Below, piece after piece: positions 50,641 to 60,149 of a stretch of 64,000 nucleotides of DNA; the stretch's first letter is position 1; each line of letters opens with the position of its first letter. The notes under the pieces are model-generated. The model was not told where the DNA came from and did not search any database. It worked only from the letters and a program-made list of their open reading frames with translations. The stretch lies in the NCBI RefSeq assembly GCF_029407905.1, contig NC_073646.1:12852001-12916000 (forward strand), written 5' to 3'. The DNA comes from Bubalus kerabau (taxonomy: Eukaryota > Chordata > Mammalia > Artiodactyla > Bovidae). A program made the position numbers and the translations under genes.

Positions 50641-50869
50641 CTGTAATTAGAAAGGATTTGGTTTATTCAACAATCACCACCTTGAGTGTTCTCAGAGAAG
50701 AAAATGGTTAGGCTGTTTTTCCTTGGGGCCTGAATTTTTAAAACATAGAAATGTTGGGGGGGAGGGGAAGGATCTCACATTACAGGCTCTCACGTGTGCC
50801 AAGCACAAAGGTCAGTGTTTTCCGGATGTATCTTGCCTTATCCCATCCTGAACTCTTCATAAAGAATCA

Positions 50870-51000
50870 ATGTAGAGAAAAAAGCACTGGCTTTGGATAC
50901 TGCTGGACTTTGTCTCTTTGCTTGTGACCCTGATCAAGTGGTTCAGAGTTTCCATTTGTCTTGGTTTTCTCATCTGCAAAATGAGCACGTTATATCTAAC
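50870..51000 (+). mobile_element. MIR SINE, part 1
   Basis: AAGCACTGGCTTTGGATACT, GTGACCCTGATCAAGTGGTT, TTTTCTCATCTGCAAAATGA match sense MIR, split by the Bov-tA at 51001; a remnant (CTTGGCATGTGTG) follows near 51270. Confidence 0.75.
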
Positions 51001-51228
51001 TGGGTTTCCCTGGTGGTACAGAATCTGCCTTGCAGTGCAGGAGACACAGCAGATGTGGGTCCCAATCCCTGGTTCAGGAAGATCCCCTGGAGGAGGAAAT
51101 GGCAGCCCATTCCAGTATTCTTATCTGGAGAATCCCCATGGACAGAGGAGCTTGGCAGGTTACAGTCCATGGGGTTGCAAAGAGCTGGACACGACGGAAG
51201 CTACTGAGCACACACACACATACAATGC
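51001..51228 (+). mobile_element. Bov-tA SINE
   Basis: Sense copy: GGGTTTCCCTGGTGGTACAG, GGTCCCAATCCCTGGTTCAG, GAATCCCCATGGACAGAGG, tail GACACGACGGAAGCTACTGA plus a CA run. Confidence 0.92.
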
Positions 51229-51284
51229 CTAGCTAGTGCTGTGGGTTTAGTATATTGAAGGTAAAGTACTTGGCATGTGTGTTT

Positions 51285-51660
51285 TTTGTTCAAATTGTGG
51301 TAAAGAACGCATAACATAAACTTTGCTACCTTCACCATTTCTGAGTGTGTAGCTCAGTAGTGTAATGCCTGTTCACAGTGTTGTACAACCATCCCCACCA
51401 TTCATCTCCGAAACCTTTCCATCTTACAAAATTGAAACTCAGATACCTCTCAAACACTGACTCCCAATTCCCTCCTCTGCTCAGCCCCTGGCAACCATCA
51501 TTCGACTTTCTGTCTCTCTCATTTGACTAGGTGCCTCCTATAGTATGTGTCTTTTGGTAACTGGCTTATTTCACTTAGCAGAATGTTCTCAAGGTTCATC
51601 TGTGTTGTAGCATGGGTCAGAATTCCTTTCCTTTTTAAAGCTGAATAACATTGCATTGTA
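51285..51660 (-). mobile_element. L1M 3' UTR fragment
   Basis: Antisense old L1: AAATTGTGGTAAAGAACGCA, GTTGTACAACCATCCCCACC, CCCCTGGCAACCATCATTCG, AAGGTTCATCTGTGTTGTAG, CTGAATAACATTGCATTGTA. Confidence 0.85.
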
Positions 51661-51661
51661 T

Positions 51662-51880
51662 GAAGGCTGGGGACACACGTTTGATTCCTGTTCCAGGAAC
51701 TAAGATCCCACATGCCACCAGGCAGCTAAGCCCGAGCACCACAACTCCTGAGCCTGTGCTCTGGAGCCTGAGAGCAACCACTGAAGCCTGCGCACCCTGG
51801 AGCCCGTGGTCCGCAACAAGAGGAGCCACCGCAATGAGAAGCCTGACACGCCAATGAATAGCATGTCGCAGAAGAAATAG
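51662..51880 (+). mobile_element. CHR-type SINE, 5'-truncated
   Basis: Sense copy starting between the A and B boxes: CACACGTTTGATTCCTGTTC, CAGGAACTAAGATCCCACAT, ACTGAAGCCTGCGCACCCTG, GAGGAGCCACCGCAATGAGA. It abuts the L1M. Confidence 0.88.
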
Positions 51881-52124
51881 TATTTTGATACGCGGCTAGT
51901 GGTTACAATCTATTCTAACATGTGTGGGTATCACATTTCGAATCCCACAACACATTAGGACTAGAAACAGCAAAGTCCAAGAGAGCTGGCTGCTACTCGC
52001 CGTGTGGCTGATAAAACAGACTGACCATGATGGTGGAGGAACGTAAACTTAAATCAGTGGAATCGGGAGGAAGAGAACACAAAGGGAAGAGAAGAAGGAA
52101 CAGAAATAAAACAACCTTTCCATT

Positions 52125-52390
52125 TGTTTTTTTTTTTTTTTTGTGGGGGGAGGAGGCTCTGTTTTTTAACAATAGAAATTAATTTTATTACCATTCTGGA
52201 GGTTAGAAGGTGTCTGCATGTTTGATTTCTTCTGAGGTCTTTGTCTCTGGCTTGCAGATGGCTGTCTACTTGCCGTGTCCTCACGTGATCTTTCCTCTGT
52301 CTGTGCATCTCTGTGTCCAGATGTTCTTTTCTTATAAGGACTCCAGTCAGGATTGGAGTAGGGTCTACCCATATGGCCTCATTTAATCTT
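52125..52390. mobile_element. Ancient repeat, 'ttctggaggttagaag' type
   Basis: After a T run (52129-52142): ATTACCATTCTGGAGGTTAG, CTTGCAGATGGCTGTCTACT, GTGTCCTCACGTGATCTTTC, TTATAAGGACTCCAGTCAGG. Common ancient mammalian repeat; family name not certain. Confidence 0.6.
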
Positions 52391-52698
52391 TTAAAAAAAT
52401 TTTAAACCTTTTTAAAAATGGAAGTATAGTTGACTTACAATGGTGTGGTAGTTTTAGATATATACATTTAAGAATATATGGACATTCTTTTTCAGATTCT
52501 TTTCCAATATAAGTTATTATAGGATATTAAATATACTTCCCTGTGCTATACAGTAGGTCCTTGTTAGTTATCTATTTTGTATGTAATAGTGTGTATATGT
52601 TAACCCTGAACTCCTAATTTATCTCTCCCCTTTCCCCTTTAGTAACTGTAGTTTGCTTTCTATATCTGTGAGTCTATTTCTATTTTGTAAACAAGTTC
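52391..52698 (-). mobile_element. L1 3' UTR, part 1
   Basis: Antisense L1 3' end: ATGGAAGTATAGTTGACTTA, TTTTCAGATTCTTTTCCAAT, ACAGTAGGTCCTTGTTAGTT, TTCTATTTTGTAAACAAGTT; split by a Bov-tA. Confidence 0.92.
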
Positions 52699-52925
52699 AT
52701 GCACGCATGTGTGCTAACCGCTTCAGCTGTGTCTGACTCCTTGTGACGTTATGGACCACAGCCCGCCAGGCTTCTCTGTCCATGGAATTTTCCAAGCAAG
52801 AATACTGGAGTGGATTGCCATGCCCTCTTTCAGGGGATCTTCCCAACCCAGGGGTCAAACCCTGGTCTCCTGTGTCTCCTGCATTGGCAGGCAGGCTCTT
52901 TACCACTAGCACCACCAAGTAAGCC
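52699..52925 (-). mobile_element. Bov-tA SINE nested in L1
   Basis: Antisense copy: CGCTTCAGCTGTGTCTGACT, CACAGCCCGCCAGGCTTCTC, CTCCTGTGTCTCCTGCATTG, CTCTTTACCACTAGCACCAC. Perfect 13 bp target duplication TGTAAACAAGTTC at 52686-52698 and 52926-52938. Confidence 0.95.
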
Positions 52926-53157
52926 TGTAAACAAGTTCTTTTCTTTTTTTTAAGATACTACATGTAAGTGATATCATATGATATTTGTCTCTCTGTAAAT
53001 GACTTATTTCACTTAGTATGATAATCTCGAGGTCTGTCTGTGTTGTGCAAATGGCATTATTTCATTCTTTTTATGGCTGAGTAATATTCCATTGTGTGTG
53101 TGTATGTGTGTGGATACTACATCTTCTTTATCCATTCATCTGTCTACTGAGTGAAGG
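52926..53157 (-). mobile_element. L1 3' UTR, part 2
   Basis: AAGATACTACATGTAAGTGA, TGACTTATTTCACTTAGTAT, TTTTATGGCTGAGTAATATT, a TGTGTGTGTATG run and TTATCCATTCATCTGTCTAC continue the antisense L1. Confidence 0.9.
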
Positions 53158-53189
53158 AACAAACATCCATCATTACACTGCTGCCGCCT

Positions 53190-53322
53190 GTTCTGCTGCT
53201 AAGTCGCTTCAGTCGTGTCCGACTCTGCGACCCCATAGACGGCAGCCCAACAGGCTCCCCCGTCCCTGGGGTTCTCCAGGCAAGAACACTGGAGTGGGTT
53301 GCCATGTCCTTCTCCAATGTAC
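53190..53322 (-). mobile_element. Bov-A SINE monomer
   Basis: Antisense Bov-A with the AGC-type tail start: CTGCTGCTAAGTCGCTTCAG, TCGTGTCCGACTCTGCGACC, CCCCGTCCCTGGGGTTCTCC, TTGCCATGTCCTTCTCCAAT. Confidence 0.9.
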
Positions 53323-53566
53323 TAGCTCATGAAATTAACTTCTGGGGAAATGGCTACTTGAAGCACAGAACCACCAACTACCCTTTGATCCTTTAATGAT
53401 AATACTGAGCTGTCAATGGTGAGTTTAACCACTTTAGAGATGTCCTGTTTCAGAAGTGATGCCAATAAACTGTAGTTTCTTCGACACACAATGCTACTAC
53501 AAATTTAAAAGGTCCTTCTCTTCTTGTTACTGCCTTTGAGAGTCTCCCTTTTTCAAAATGTACCTT

Positions 53567-53747
53567 CTAAACCAGGGAGAGAAGGAGGTGGCAGAGGATG
53601 AGAGGGCTGGATGGCATCACCGACTCAATGGACATGAGTTTGAGCAAACCCTGGGAGATGGTGAAGGACAGGGAAGCCCAGTGTGCTGTGGTCCATGGGG
53701 TTACAAAGCAGTCGGATATGACTTAGCCACTGAACGACAATAAACCT
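53567..53747 (+). mobile_element. BovB LINE 3' end fragment
   Basis: Sense: GGCAGAGGATGAGAGGGCTG, GGATGGCATCACCGACTCAA, TGGACATGAGTTTGAGCAAA, GGAAGCCCAGTGTGCTGTGG. Confidence 0.9.
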
Positions 53748-54639
53748 GAGTTAGGTACCCGCTCCCTTGGGCCTTCACAGAATCTGTTTTGTTGTATCGT
53801 AGCGATAACCATGTTGATTTTAACTCCTCTCTCTCTCTCACCTGTGTTGTTCTTGGGCTGCTTCCTATTCTAGACCATCATCTCGTTGGGGCACAAACTG
53901 AGATTTGAAGTGAATCTCTGTCCCTCAGAATCTGCATACAAAATGGCCAGAAATGAACATTAAATAGACATTTGTTTAACAACCCCAGTTTCAAAATATT
54001 CACATCCTAAATGCTCAAAATTAAAAAAATTTTTTTTGCATTCTTAAAGATATAAACTCTTGGGTAACATACAGGATCAATTTGCCAAAGGTTTTCCAAT
54101 GAATATGTACACTTTTTTCTGCATCACAAATTCCTGCTGTTCTCTCTGCCACCAGGGTTCAATAAGATTAATTTAATTCTCTTTTTACATCAACCTTTTC
54201 TGGTAAAAGCCTAGCCTTCTATGTTCTCTTTTGACAAATTCAGGGTAATTTTGAGTTGGATCTGATTTTTTTTTTTTTTTTTGCTTTCTTGTGGTCAGAG
54301 AAAAATCTACATGATGTTTCAAACTATAATTTTCAGGTTTTCTCTTTAAAAGGATGCTGGATGTACATATTTGGATTGGAAAGGAAAATGGAGCTAAAAG
54401 CCTGTTATAATTTCTTTATGTCTATTCTCTTTTTTTGTTGTTAAGAGAATTAGCAGTGCAGTTGGCTCCCACAGGAATATCTCCTGCTTATTCTCTCTCA
54501 TTTGTCCAGTTCTGGGACAATTGAATAATCTGGAATGTATCCAAGAATTCTGAGTCCAGAGGGGGCCTTAGGGAAAACAGACACCCTCTTCTTCTTGGTT
54601 TCCCTGACAATCAGAGGCAATAAAGCTTTAGCTACAATA
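53748..54639. other. Unrecognised non-coding DNA
   Basis: About 890 bp, no recognised repeat; a T run lies near 54268-54282. No gene. Confidence 0.4.
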
Positions 54640-54734
54640 TTTTGGATGCTTACTATGCTTCATATGTGATACTGAGCATGGAACATCCACAGTCTCTAAA
54701 CTTTATAGCAAAGCCTATGAGGATTTATGTTATA
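54640..54734 (-). mobile_element. MIR-like fragment, part 1
   Basis: TTTTGGATGCTTACTATGCT then 'gatactgagcatggaac' and AAGCCTATGAGGATTTATGT is a divergent antisense MIR, split by a BovB and possibly resuming at 55041 (AGACCTGAGAAATTTTATAA). Confidence 0.5.
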
Positions 54735-55040
54735 GTTCAGTCAATCCTAAAGGAAATCAACCCTGAATATTCATTGGAAAGACTGATGCTGAAGCTCCAA
54801 TATTTTGGCCACCTGATGCAAAGAGCCAACTCATTGGAAAAGACCCTGATGCTGAGAAAGATGGAGGGCAGGAGGAGAAGGGGATAACAGAGGATGAGAT
54901 GGTTGGAATGCATCACCGATTTAATAGACATGAGTTTGAGCAAACTCCGAGAGATAGTGAAGGCCAGGGAGGCCTGGCATGCTGCAGTCCAGGGGGTTGC
55001 AAAGAGTCAGACATGACTAAGTGACTGAAAAACAACAACA
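54735..55040 (+). mobile_element. BovB LINE 3' segment
   Basis: Sense: CAGTCAATCCTAAAGGAAAT, TTCATTGGAAAGACTGATGC, CCACCTGATGCAAAGAGCCA, GGCAGGAGGAGAAGGGGATA, tail AAGTGACTGAAAAACAACAA. Inserted into the MIR-like sequence. The plus frame 54642-54887 is partly its C-terminal coding remnant (LKLQYFGHLMQRANSLEKTL). Confidence 0.93.
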
Positions 55041-55130
55041 GCTTCATTTTAGACCTGAGAAATTTTATAACCCACCCAAAGATGCTGTTAGGAAATGAAT
55101 GGCCAGAATTTGAATCCAGAACTGACTGAT
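55041..55130 (-). mobile_element. MIR-like fragment, part 2
   Basis: GAATGGCCAGAATTTGAATC then CAGAACTGACTGATCC is the antisense MIR 5' half continuing 54734. Confidence 0.5.
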
Positions 55131-55377
55131 CCAGAAATCCATGCTTCTTTTGTCATGTTGTTATGGATGTTGTCATGGGAGAGAGTCTGTTGAGGCTACA
55201 GCACGGGGCACAGAAAGAGTAGGGGTCTTGGAAAGAGTAGGGGTGAAGAAGGGCCCTGGGTAGGATCAACATGGCCTGTGGGCCAAGCAGAAATGTGGTG
55301 CTTCTCCCTTGTGAAAAAAGCTTTGGAAAAATGTTATGCATTTCTCTAATTAGGGTTAGGGTTAGTAAGCAGTGTAA

Positions 55378-55580
55378 AAAGTGAAAGTGTTAGTTGCTCA
55401 GATGTGTCCAACTCTTTACAACTCAATGGACTGTAGCCTGCCAGGCTCCTCTGTCCATGAATTCTCTAGGCAAGAATACTGGAGTGAGTTGCCATTTCCT
55501 CCTGCAGGGGATCTTCCTGACCCAGGGATTGAACCCAGGTCTCCTGCATTGCAGGCGGGTTTGTTACCATCTGAGCCACC
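55378..55580 (-). mobile_element. Bov-tA SINE
   Basis: Antisense copy: GTTAGTTGCTCAGATGTGTC, CAATGGACTGTAGCCTGCCA, GGATTGAACCCAGGTCTCCT, GTTACCATCTGAGCCACC. Target duplication AGTAAGCAGTRTAA at 55364-55377 and 55581-55594. Confidence 0.94.
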
Positions 55581-55594
55581 AGTAAGCAGTATAA

Positions 55595-55860
55595 GAGCTA
55601 GAATTTGTCCACCAAATACAATGTCTGGCATGCCAGAGTCACTCAAATATGTGTGGGGGAATAAGTGGATGAGCCAAGTGGGAGAGATCAGAGGACATGA
55701 CTTCTATGGTCTGGCAAACCAAGTGTGATCTTAAATATGCTGAAGAGTAGAGATAAAGGTATTTAGTAAAAACTACCTTCCAAAGTCAATATCGTGACAA
55801 ATTTTATTATTGTCTAGCTGCACAATCATTTTCTGAATGTCAGAAATTTGCATTTAATGC
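55595..55860. other. Unrecognised non-coding DNA
   Basis: No recognised repeat or gene. Confidence 0.4.
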
Positions 55861-55861
55861 C

Positions 55862-56032
55862 CTTTGAGGCAGTAAGGAGTGCTGAAGATCACAGATTTTA
55901 GAGTCAGACTACCAGATTCTAAGCTTGGCTCTGCCATATTCAAGTGGTGTAACTTCGGGTAAACCACAAAACCTCTGTATGCAAAATGTGGCTAATAATA
56001 ATAGTATATCACAGGGGCTCTTAGAGTAATAC
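55862..56032 (+). mobile_element. MIR SINE, part 1
   Basis: TTTTAGAGTCAGACTACCAG, AGCTTGGCTCTGCCATATTC, AACTTCGGGTAAACCACAAA, GCTAATAATAATAGTATATC: good sense MIR, split by a Bov-tA; continues at 56249 (GTGCCTGGCACATAATAGCA). Confidence 0.88.
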
Positions 56033-56248
56033 ATTGTGTTCAGCTGCTCAATCATATATGACTCTTTGCAACCCCATGGACTGTAGCCCACCAGGTCCCT
56101 CTGTCTATGAGATTATCCAGGCAAGAATACTGGAGTGGGTAGCTATTCCCTCCTCCAGGACATCTTCCCAACCCAGGGATCAAACCCACATCTCCTGTAG
56201 CTCCTGCATTGGCAGGCGGATTCTTTACCACTGAGCCACCTGGGAAGC
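56033..56248 (-). mobile_element. Bov-tA SINE nested in MIR
   Basis: Antisense copy: CAGCTGCTCAATCATATATG, CCATGGACTGTAGCCCACCA, GGATCAAACCCACATCTCCT, TTCTTTACCACTGAGCCACC. Confidence 0.92.
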
Positions 56249-56330
56249 CATGAAATAGTACATTAGTTTGTATATGAAATAGTGCCTGGCACATAATAGC
56301 ACCTTTCTGTTTAGTAGGTATATAAGTGTG
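56249..56330 (+). mobile_element. MIR SINE, part 2
   Basis: ATGAAATAGTGCCTGGCACA then TAATAGCACCTTTCTG is the MIR 3' half continuing 56032. Confidence 0.75.
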
Positions 56331-56790
56331 CTTTCACCTTCTTTATCATTAACTAATATCATCATCACCATTTTTGTGTTCTTTCTTTAATAAATCCTGA
56401 TGTCCTAGCCTTACATAGCTATATGGATGTCATGGCCATCCAGAATAAAGCTTATATACTCAGGAAAGCAAAAGAAAAGTGCATAAATAATTTGAAAAAA
56501 AAAATTGTCCTTAAGACTGTATTCTAGTGGGTACAGGTGTTTTCCCATAGGCTCATAGGTTAACAATTCTGATATTGCTAGACATGCATACTGGAATTAA
56601 ACAACTAAGTAAATAGATGGTGGAGGGCAGGAGTCGGGTTTCTCATTGTTGGGGTGAGAGGTTACAAATGAGCAAGGGGAGAAGGCTAGAATGTTCCATG
56701 TGATAATGGATTGGAGTTGGAGATATCAAGATGAATTCATGTTTAGCTTAAGATAGATACAGATGGTTACATAGGTAAATATTCATAGAT
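56331..56790. other. Unrecognised non-coding DNA
   Basis: No recognised repeat or gene. Confidence 0.4.
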
Positions 56791-56801
56791 AAGTATCTGT
56801 A

Positions 56802-56958
56802 CTTTCACTTTTCACTTTCATGCATTGGAAAAGGAAATGGCAACCCACTCCAATGTTCTTGCCTGGAGAATCCCAGGGATGGGGGAGCCTGGTGGGCTGC
56901 CATCTATGGGGTCGCACAGAGTCGGACACGACTGAAGTGACTTAGCAGCAGCAGCAGC
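56802..56958 (+). mobile_element. Bov-A2 SINE, 5'-truncated
   Basis: CTTTCACTTTTCACTTTCAT linker plus one full second monomer (GAAAAGGAAATGGCAACCCA ... GTCGGACACGACTGAAGTGA) and an (AGC)n tail. Perfect target duplication AAGTATCTGTA at 56791-56801 and 56959-56969. Confidence 0.95.
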
Positions 56959-57199
56959 AAGTATCTGTATATGAGTCAGTATACACACCTTGACTTCCTT
57001 AGTCAGCTGAGGAACTAAAAGCCTCGAGTACCCTTAGCACTCATGTTTTGGTTTCTAACATCATCCTCCAAGAAAAGGAGCCAGGGTCTTTGGAGAAGTG
57101 GATTCTAGGATGGGGCAGGAAATAAACTAGATGAACCTTGGGCATGTTGCCTTATTAGAAAAAAAGGAAGTTATTAAAACAAAAAAAGAGGAGGGACAT

Positions 57200-57355
57200 A
57201 GGAGCCACTTGAAGGAGATTCCCCAGACCTGGGAATATTTGAGTAAAAAAACAAAATAGTATTGGATTTTAATCCAAAGTATAAAATATATATCCATGTG
57301 TCCACATTAATAATATCATATATGTGTGATATATAGTTGAATTAATAATTAAATG
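57200..57355 (+). mobile_element. Old L1-type 3' UTR, part 1
   Basis: GGAGCCACTTGAAGGAGATT, GTATTGGATTTTAATCCAAA, then AATA-rich sequence. It belongs with 57577-58104 and 58345-58535, the whole split by two Bov-tA copies. Confidence 0.55.
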
Positions 57356-57576
57356 GGTTATGTACTCAGTCACCATCAGTCGTGTCTGACTCTTTGTGAC
57401 CCCATGGACTGTAGCCCACCAGGCTCCTCTGTCCATGGGATTCTCCAGGCAAGAATACTGGAGTGGGTTACCATGCCCTCCTCCAGGGATCTTCCCAAAC
57501 CAGAGATCGAATCCATGTCTCCTGCGTCTCCTGCATTGCAGGCAGATTCTTTACTGCTGAACCACCGGGGAAGCCC
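57356..57576 (-). mobile_element. Bov-tA SINE
   Basis: Antisense copy: CATCAGTCGTGTCTGACTCT, CCATGGACTGTAGCCCACCA, CTCCTGCGTCTCCTGCATTG, TTCTTTACTGCTGAACCACC. Short target duplication AATTAAA on both sides (about 57349 and 57578). Confidence 0.92.
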
Positions 57577-58104
57577 AAATTAAACAGAAGAAGAGACAAA
57601 TCTCCTATGATAAAAAATTACAAATAATTTATGTAGACATTCTGTATTCAAGGAGGTGGAGCGTAATTCCTCACTCCTTATGTGTGGGTTGTGAATAGTG
57701 ACTTTCTTCCAAAGAGTATGATGTGGAAAGAGAGGAAAATGCAGTAACTTTATAATGGAGAGAGGAGAAATACTGGCTCAGGCGGTAATTAAGGTTACTA
57801 TCAATAGCGATGTCATCAAAAAAGGTATCCTTGGTATGTTATGTTGAGAATGTCATCTTATCTGTATGGTTTTCCTCCCCCAAACTCATAACCCCAGTCT
57901 AGTCATGAGAAAAACATCGCACAAATTCCAACTGAGGGACATTTCTACAAAATATCTGACCAGTACTCTTCAAAACTGTCGAAGTCATCACAAATAAGAA
58001 AAGTCTGAGAAATTCACAGCCAAGAGACAGACCTAAAGAAAGGTGGTGATTAATGTGCTACCTGGATGAGATTCTAGAACAGAAAAAGGTCATTAGATAA
58101 AACT
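57577..58104 (+). mobile_element. Old L1-type 3' UTR, part 2
   Basis: AGGAGGTGGAGCGTAATTCC, TAGTGACTTTCTTCCAAAGA, CATGAGAAAAACATCGCACA, GAGGGACATTTCTACAAAAT, GAACAGAAAAAGGTCATTAG match a common old mammalian repeat that I take to be an L1 3' UTR. Confidence 0.6.
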
Positions 58105-58116
58105 AAGGAAGCTTGA

Positions 58117-58332
58117 GGGCTTCCCGGGTGATGCTGGTAGTAAAGAATCCACCTGCCAATGTAGGAGATGCAAGAGATGAGGGTTCAGTCCCTGGATGGG
58201 GAAGATTTCCTGGAGGAGGGCATGGCAACCCACTCCAGTATTCTTGCCTGGAAAACTCTGTGGATAGTGGAGCCTGGCGGGCTACAATCCATGGAGCTGC
58301 AAAGAGTCAGACACGACTAAGTAACTGAGCAC
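58117..58332 (+). mobile_element. Bov-tA SINE nested in old L1
   Basis: Sense copy: GGGCTTCCCGGGTGATGCTG, GGTTCAGTCCCTGGATGGGG, GTGGATAGTGGAGCCTGGCG, tail CAGACACGACTAAGTAACTG. Perfect target duplication AAGGAAGCTTGA at 58105-58116 and 58333-58344. Confidence 0.95.
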
Positions 58333-58344
58333 AAGGAAGCTTGA

Positions 58345-58535
58345 CTAAAGTTTGGACTTTAGTTAATAGTTATATATCAATATTGATTCATTAATTGTAA
58401 CAAATGTACCCTACTAATGTAATTTAATAATAATAGAGAAAACTGGTTCTGGGGATATGGAAACTCTGTGCTATCTTTGCAGTATTTCTGTAAATCTAAA
58501 ATTGTTCTACAGTAAAAGTTTATTTTAAAAGATAT
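58345..58535 (+). mobile_element. Old L1-type 3' UTR, part 3
   Basis: CTAAAGTTTGGACTTTAGTT, TCATTAATTGTAACAAATGT, GAGAAAACTGGTTCTGGGGA, TCTGTAAATCTAAAATTGTT, AAAGTTTATTTTAAAA end. Confidence 0.65.
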
Positions 58536-58539
58536 GTTG

Positions 58540-58640
58540 TCCCTATATCATTACTCCATAGGATTGATATGAAGATTTAAGGAGACAGTGCATGAAACGT
58601 TCTTTACCAAGTGATGGGTAATACATGCTCCACAAAGCAA
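58540..58640 (+). mobile_element. MIR 3' fragment
   Basis: TAGGATTGATATGAAGATTT, AAGGAGACAGTGCATGAAAC, AGTGATGGGTAATACATGCT follow the MIR 3' half. Confidence 0.6.
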
Positions 58641-59117
58641 CATGCTTTGACCTTTTTGTTCCTTTCTGTGCTATTCTTCCTTGTTACATGCCTTGAAAAG
58701 CTTAATACTGTTCCTTTCCCTCCAAGATGAGCCAGACTGCTCTAGTTTTTGATAGCTGTTATCTGCTTCTTTTCCACTGAGAAAATTAGAGCATCATCCC
58801 AGTATTTGTAACATTTTTACTTCAGTGAGTCTGTCTTGATTGCACTCATTAGTCTGTTTAGTAACTAAGATGTACCACATAAAAATGGTACTTATGTGGT
58901 GGTTACTTTGGTAACCACCATTTAGTTACTTCCGATTAGAGTAAGTGTATCTTAACTTTCTTTGAAACTGATTAAGTGTATGAGGCCCTCTTTTCTGTCT
59001 TAGTAAGGAGAGGATGGGATGTAATCTCTGTCTGCTGACTGAGGGTCTTGACAGAATGCAGCACCCAAGAACAGCAAGTCCTCATCAGTTATTTCTAAGT
59101 ATCAGAAAAAAGAGTTG
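58641..59117. other. Unrecognised DNA with a palindromic cluster
   Basis: No recognised repeat family. Holds the dense inverted-repeat cluster at 58860-58930 described separately. Confidence 0.45.
58860..58930. repeat. Nested inverted-repeat (multi-hairpin) cluster
   Basis: Outer perfect 9 bp arms AGTAACTAA (58860-58868) and TTAGTTACT (58922-58930) enclose two hairpins. The first is ACCACATAA/TTATGTGGT (58874-58882 and 58892-58900, 9-base loop). The second is TGGTGGTTAC/GTAACCACCA (58897-58906 and 58911-58920, 4-base loop). The two inner stems overlap by 4 bases, so they compete. Could be a decayed miniature transposon. Confidence 0.85.
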
Positions 59118-59213
59118 ATACATTATATGTATAACTGATTCACTTTGTTGTATAGCAGAAATGAACACTAAATTATAAATCAACTATACTCCAATAAAAA
59201 TTTTAAAAAAAGA
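59118..59213 (+). mobile_element. L1 3' end fragment
   Basis: ATGTATAACTGATTCACTTT, GTTGTATAGCAGAAATGAAC, AAATCAACTATACTCCAATA and an A-rich end: artiodactyl L1 terminus. Confidence 0.82.
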
Positions 59214-59411
59214 AGGAGTTGCAAAATTATGATTAAGCAGGGAAAGTTTTTTTGTGACACTGGGTAGAAAGTACCTTTCTACAGAGATGAGGTGGGTAAG
59301 ATATCTCTGGGGCTGAGATGTGTCTAGAAGAGAAACCACACTGCTGGCAGCAAGACATTGCTGGTCCTACTAGATTCTCTCTGTGGTTATGACTCTGCAA
59401 AAGAAATTATA

Positions 59412-59627
59412 TGCCTGCATGCGTGTTCAGTTGCTTCATTTGTGTCTAACTCTTTGTGACCCTATGGACTGTAGCCCACCAGGCTCCTCTGTCCATGGGA
59501 TTCTCCAGGGAATAATACTAGAGTGGATTGCCATGCCCTCCTCCAGGGGATCTTCCCAACCCAGGTATCCAACCTAGGCCTCTTGCATTGCAGGCAGATT
59601 CTTTACCACTGAGTCACCAGGGAAGCC
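59412..59627 (-). mobile_element. Bov-tA SINE
   Basis: Antisense copy: GTTGCTTCATTTGTGTCTAA, CCTATGGACTGTAGCCCACC, CTCCAGGGGATCTTCCCAAC, TTCTTTACCACTGAGTCACC. Target duplication AAATTATA at 59404-59411 and 59628-59635. Confidence 0.92.
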
Positions 59628-59635
59628 AAATTATA

Positions 59636-59761
59636 CATTATATATATTTTATATACAAATTATATACATTATATACATATAGTTGCATATATCTATATAT
59701 GATTTCTTTTGCATAGTATATATATACTACATAAATACACTACATATAAAAATATGCATTT
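59636..59761. repeat. AT-rich low-complexity tract
   Basis: TATA/ATAC words flanking the SINEs. Similar AT-rich DNA lies at 60054-60140 and 61186-61310. Confidence 0.8.
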
Positions 59762-59773
59762 ATCATAATATGT

Positions 59774-60041
59774 GGGCTTTCCTGATAGCTTAGTTGGTAA
59801 AGAATCTGCCTGCAATGCAGGAAACCCTGGTTCAATTCCTGAGTCGGGAAGATCCACTGGAGAAGGGATAGGCTACCCACCCCAGTATTCTTGGACTTCC
59901 CTTGTGGCTCAGCTGATAAAGAATCCGCCTACAATGTGGGAGACCTGGGTTCAATCCCTGGGTTGGGAAGATCCCCTGGAGAAGGGAAAAGCTACCCACT
60001 CCAGTATTCTGGCCTGGAGAGCTCCATGGACCGTATAGTCC
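59774..60041 (+). mobile_element. Double-headed, 3'-truncated Bov-tA SINE
   Basis: Two tRNA heads (TTAGTTGGTAAAGAATCTGC; CAGCTGATAAAGAATCCGCC), then the body, stopping at GACCGTATAGTCC with no 3' tail. Target duplication ATCATAATATGT at 59762-59773 and 60042-60053, so the truncated form is what inserted. Confidence 0.92.
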
Positions 60042-60149
60042 ATCATAATATGTAATTATAAAATATAATATTTATATATACTTAGTATATAATATATAAA
60101 TATATGATTTATAAAGTTATCTGAAATATATTTTATATTTCAGTTCAGT

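Noticed and set aside
55350..55366. Telomere-like TTAGGGTTAGGG motif
   Set aside because: Only about two and a half units, too short to call an interstitial telomeric repeat.
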